From Myxococcales bacterium (GTDB taxonomy: Bacteria; Myxococcota; Polyangia; Polyangiales; Polyangiaceae): DNA of 26,984 bases. The position numbers were made by a program, and so were the translations under genes. The DNA is taken from the NCBI GenBank assembly GCA_003151595.1, contig PLXW01000030.1:1-26984 (forward strand), given 5' to 3'. The notes below the pieces were generated by a model. That model was not told the origin of the DNA. It did not search any database and was given only the letters and a program-made list of their open reading frames with translations. Below, in pieces: positions 25,791 to 26,984 of this stretch; position 1 is the first letter of the stretch, and every line of letters begins with the position of its first letter.

Positions 25791-25949
25791 GGAGCTCTCC
25801 AGACACCTTAACCCTAATCCCCCTTCTCGTCCCGCCCCGTCCCTCCATCCGGCGTTTCCGACCAGGCGTCGCCCGAATCGCCCCTTCGGCTCGAGCGGTG
25901 AGCCCGCCCGTTGAACCCATGCCTCCGGTTCGACTACGTTCCCGGTCCC

Positions 25950-26699
25950 ATGAACAAGGTCCACGCCTCCGCCCGCGAGGCATGCGCCGACATCCCGAAC
26001 GGCGCGACGCTCCTCGCCGGCGGATTCGGCCTCTGCGGTATCCCCGAGAACTGCATCCGCGCGCTGCGTGAGCTCGGCACCAAAGGGCTCACCGTCGTCA
26101 GCAACAACTGCGGCATCGACGACTTCGGGCTCGGCATCCTGCTTCGCAACAAGCAGATCGTGAAGATGATCTCGAGCTACGTCGGCGAGAACAAAGAGTT
26201 CGAGCGGCAGTACCTCTCGGGTGAGCTCGAGGTGGAGCTCACGCCGCAAGGAACGCTCGCCGAGCGACTGCGCGCAGGCGGCGCCGGCATTCCGGCGTTC
26301 TACACGCCGACCGGCGCGGGCACCGCGATCAGCGACGGCGGCTTGCCGCTCAAGTACGCGGCCGACGGATCGATCGCGAAGTATTCGACCAAGAAAGAGC
26401 TCCGGGAATTCAACGGCCGCACGTTCGTGCTCGAGCCGGCCATCACGGGCGACTACGCCATCGTGAAAGCGTGGAAGGGGGACCGCTTCGGCAACCTCGT
26501 CTATCGGCACACGGCGATGAACTTCAACCCGATGATCGCCACGGCCGCGAAGGTCACGATCGCCGAGGTCGAAGAGATCGTCGAGGTCGGCGACCTCGAT
26601 CCCGATCACATCCACACGCCCGGCATCTTCGTTCAGCGAATCATCAAAGGCACGGGCTACGAAAAGCGCATCGAGCGCAAGACGACGAGGAAGAACTAG
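25950..26699 (+). CDS. scoA: 3-oxoacid CoA-transferase subunit A
   Basis: This 249-residue protein starts at ATG 25950, where the family sequence begins ([20 protein letters not shown]). Marks are [69 protein letters not shown] and [14 protein letters not shown] [10 protein letters not shown]. Together with subunit B it moves CoA from succinyl-CoA to acetoacetate or a related 3-oxoacid, feeding ketone-body and short-chain fatty-acid use. No strong ribosome site precedes it. Subunit B follows after 2 bases, a normal operon for this heteromeric enzyme. The substrate could be another 3-oxoacid (atoD-type); the length fits SCOT-like subunit A. Confidence 0.95.
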   Translation: MNKVHASAREACADIPNGATLLAGGFGLCGIPENCIRALRELGTKGLTVVSNNCGIDDFGLGILLRNKQIVKMISSYVGENKEFERQYLSGELEVELTPQGTLAERLRAGGAGIPAFYTPTGAGTAISDGGLPLKYAADGSIAKYSTKKELREFNGRTFVLEPAITGDYAIVKAWKGDRFGNLVYRHTAMNFNPMIATAAKVTIAEVEEIVEVGDLDPDHIHTPGIFVQRIIKGTGYEKRIERKTTRKN

Positions 26700-26701
26700 T
26701 C

Positions 26702-26984
26702 ATGGCCGAGCTCACACGCGATCAAGTGGCCATGCGCGCCGCGAAGGAGCTTCGCGACGGCTTCTACGTCAACCTCGGCATCGGGATGCCGACGCTCGTC
26801 GCCAACTACATTCCGAAAGGGGTGGAGGTGGTGCTCCAGAGCGAGAACGGTCTGCTCGGCATCGGCCCGTACCCGACCGAAGACAAGCTCGACGCCGACC
26901 TCATCAACGCCGGCAAAGAGACGGTCACGATGCTCCCCGGCTCGGCGATCTTCTCGAGCTCCGACAGCTTCGCGATGATCCGCG
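26702..26984 (+). CDS. scoB: 3-oxoacid CoA-transferase subunit B, cut by the right edge
   Basis: ATG 26702 begins [20 protein letters not shown], and 94 residues are visible. [19 protein letters not shown] and [16 protein letters not shown] are family signatures; Glu in the SENGLLG motif is the catalytic residue that forms the glutamyl-CoA thioester. It starts 2 bases after the subunit A stop. The C-terminal half lies beyond the window. Confidence 0.95.
   Translation, partial: MAELTRDQVAMRAAKELRDGFYVNLGIGMPTLVANYIPKGVEVVLQSENGLLGIGPYPTEDKLDADLINAGKETVTMLPGSAIFSSSDSFAMIR

Overview
The window is 26,984 bases of very GC-rich DNA that reads like a myxobacterium (Myxococcota, probably the Polyangiales/Sorangium-Labilithrix side). 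The evidence is indirect: a Hanks-type Ser/Thr kinase with a PEGA domain, many small lipoproteins with Asp/Gly- or Cys-rich tails, a myxobacterial type Cys/Gly-repeat protein, a choice-of-anchor L lipoprotein, a GH25 lysozyme with bulb-lectin domains, and dense two-component signalling. No rRNA, tRNA, CRISPR array, transposase or integrase was seen. Species cannot be fixed from the sequence alone.

Layout. 1-952 (minus, cut by the left edge): secreted M74 (MepA-like) murein endopeptidase. 1071-6378 (plus): PEGA Ser/Thr kinase, small lipoprotein, and a TPR-PEGA-TonB-dependent receptor coupled to the lipoprotein. 6401-6607 (minus): small zinc-ribbon protein. 6763-8112: divergent phosphomannose-isomerase-like protein. 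8233-9717: GH25 lysozyme lipoprotein with two B-lectin domains. 9733-12195 (minus): large Cys/Gly-repeat lipoprotein.

12328-20823 is a signalling island: a CsbD-like stress protein, a broken array of receiver and histidine-kinase fragments, a MEDS-domain histidine kinase/response regulator/NtrC-type activator operon, a DUF481 outer-membrane protein, a receiver-kinase plus response regulator pair, and an Rcp1-like response regulator. Three sequences with sigma-54 (-24/-12) spacing sit in front of csbD, the MEDS-kinase operon and the DUF481 gene. Two of them place the predicted transcript start just before the Shine-Dalgarno sequence. I infer that the NtrC-type activator encoded in the island controls its own operon plus csbD and the DUF481 gene, which would make a compact sigma-54 envelope-stress circuit. 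This is the most interesting result in the window.

20938-25790 holds secreted and envelope proteins: a choice-of-anchor L lipoprotein, an SRPBCC protein with a secreted FGE-fold protein, a Cys-rich lipoprotein and a Pro-rich membrane protein. 25950-26984 (plus, cut by the right edge) encodes the two subunits of a 3-oxoacid CoA-transferase (scoA, scoB), the only clearly metabolic operon here.
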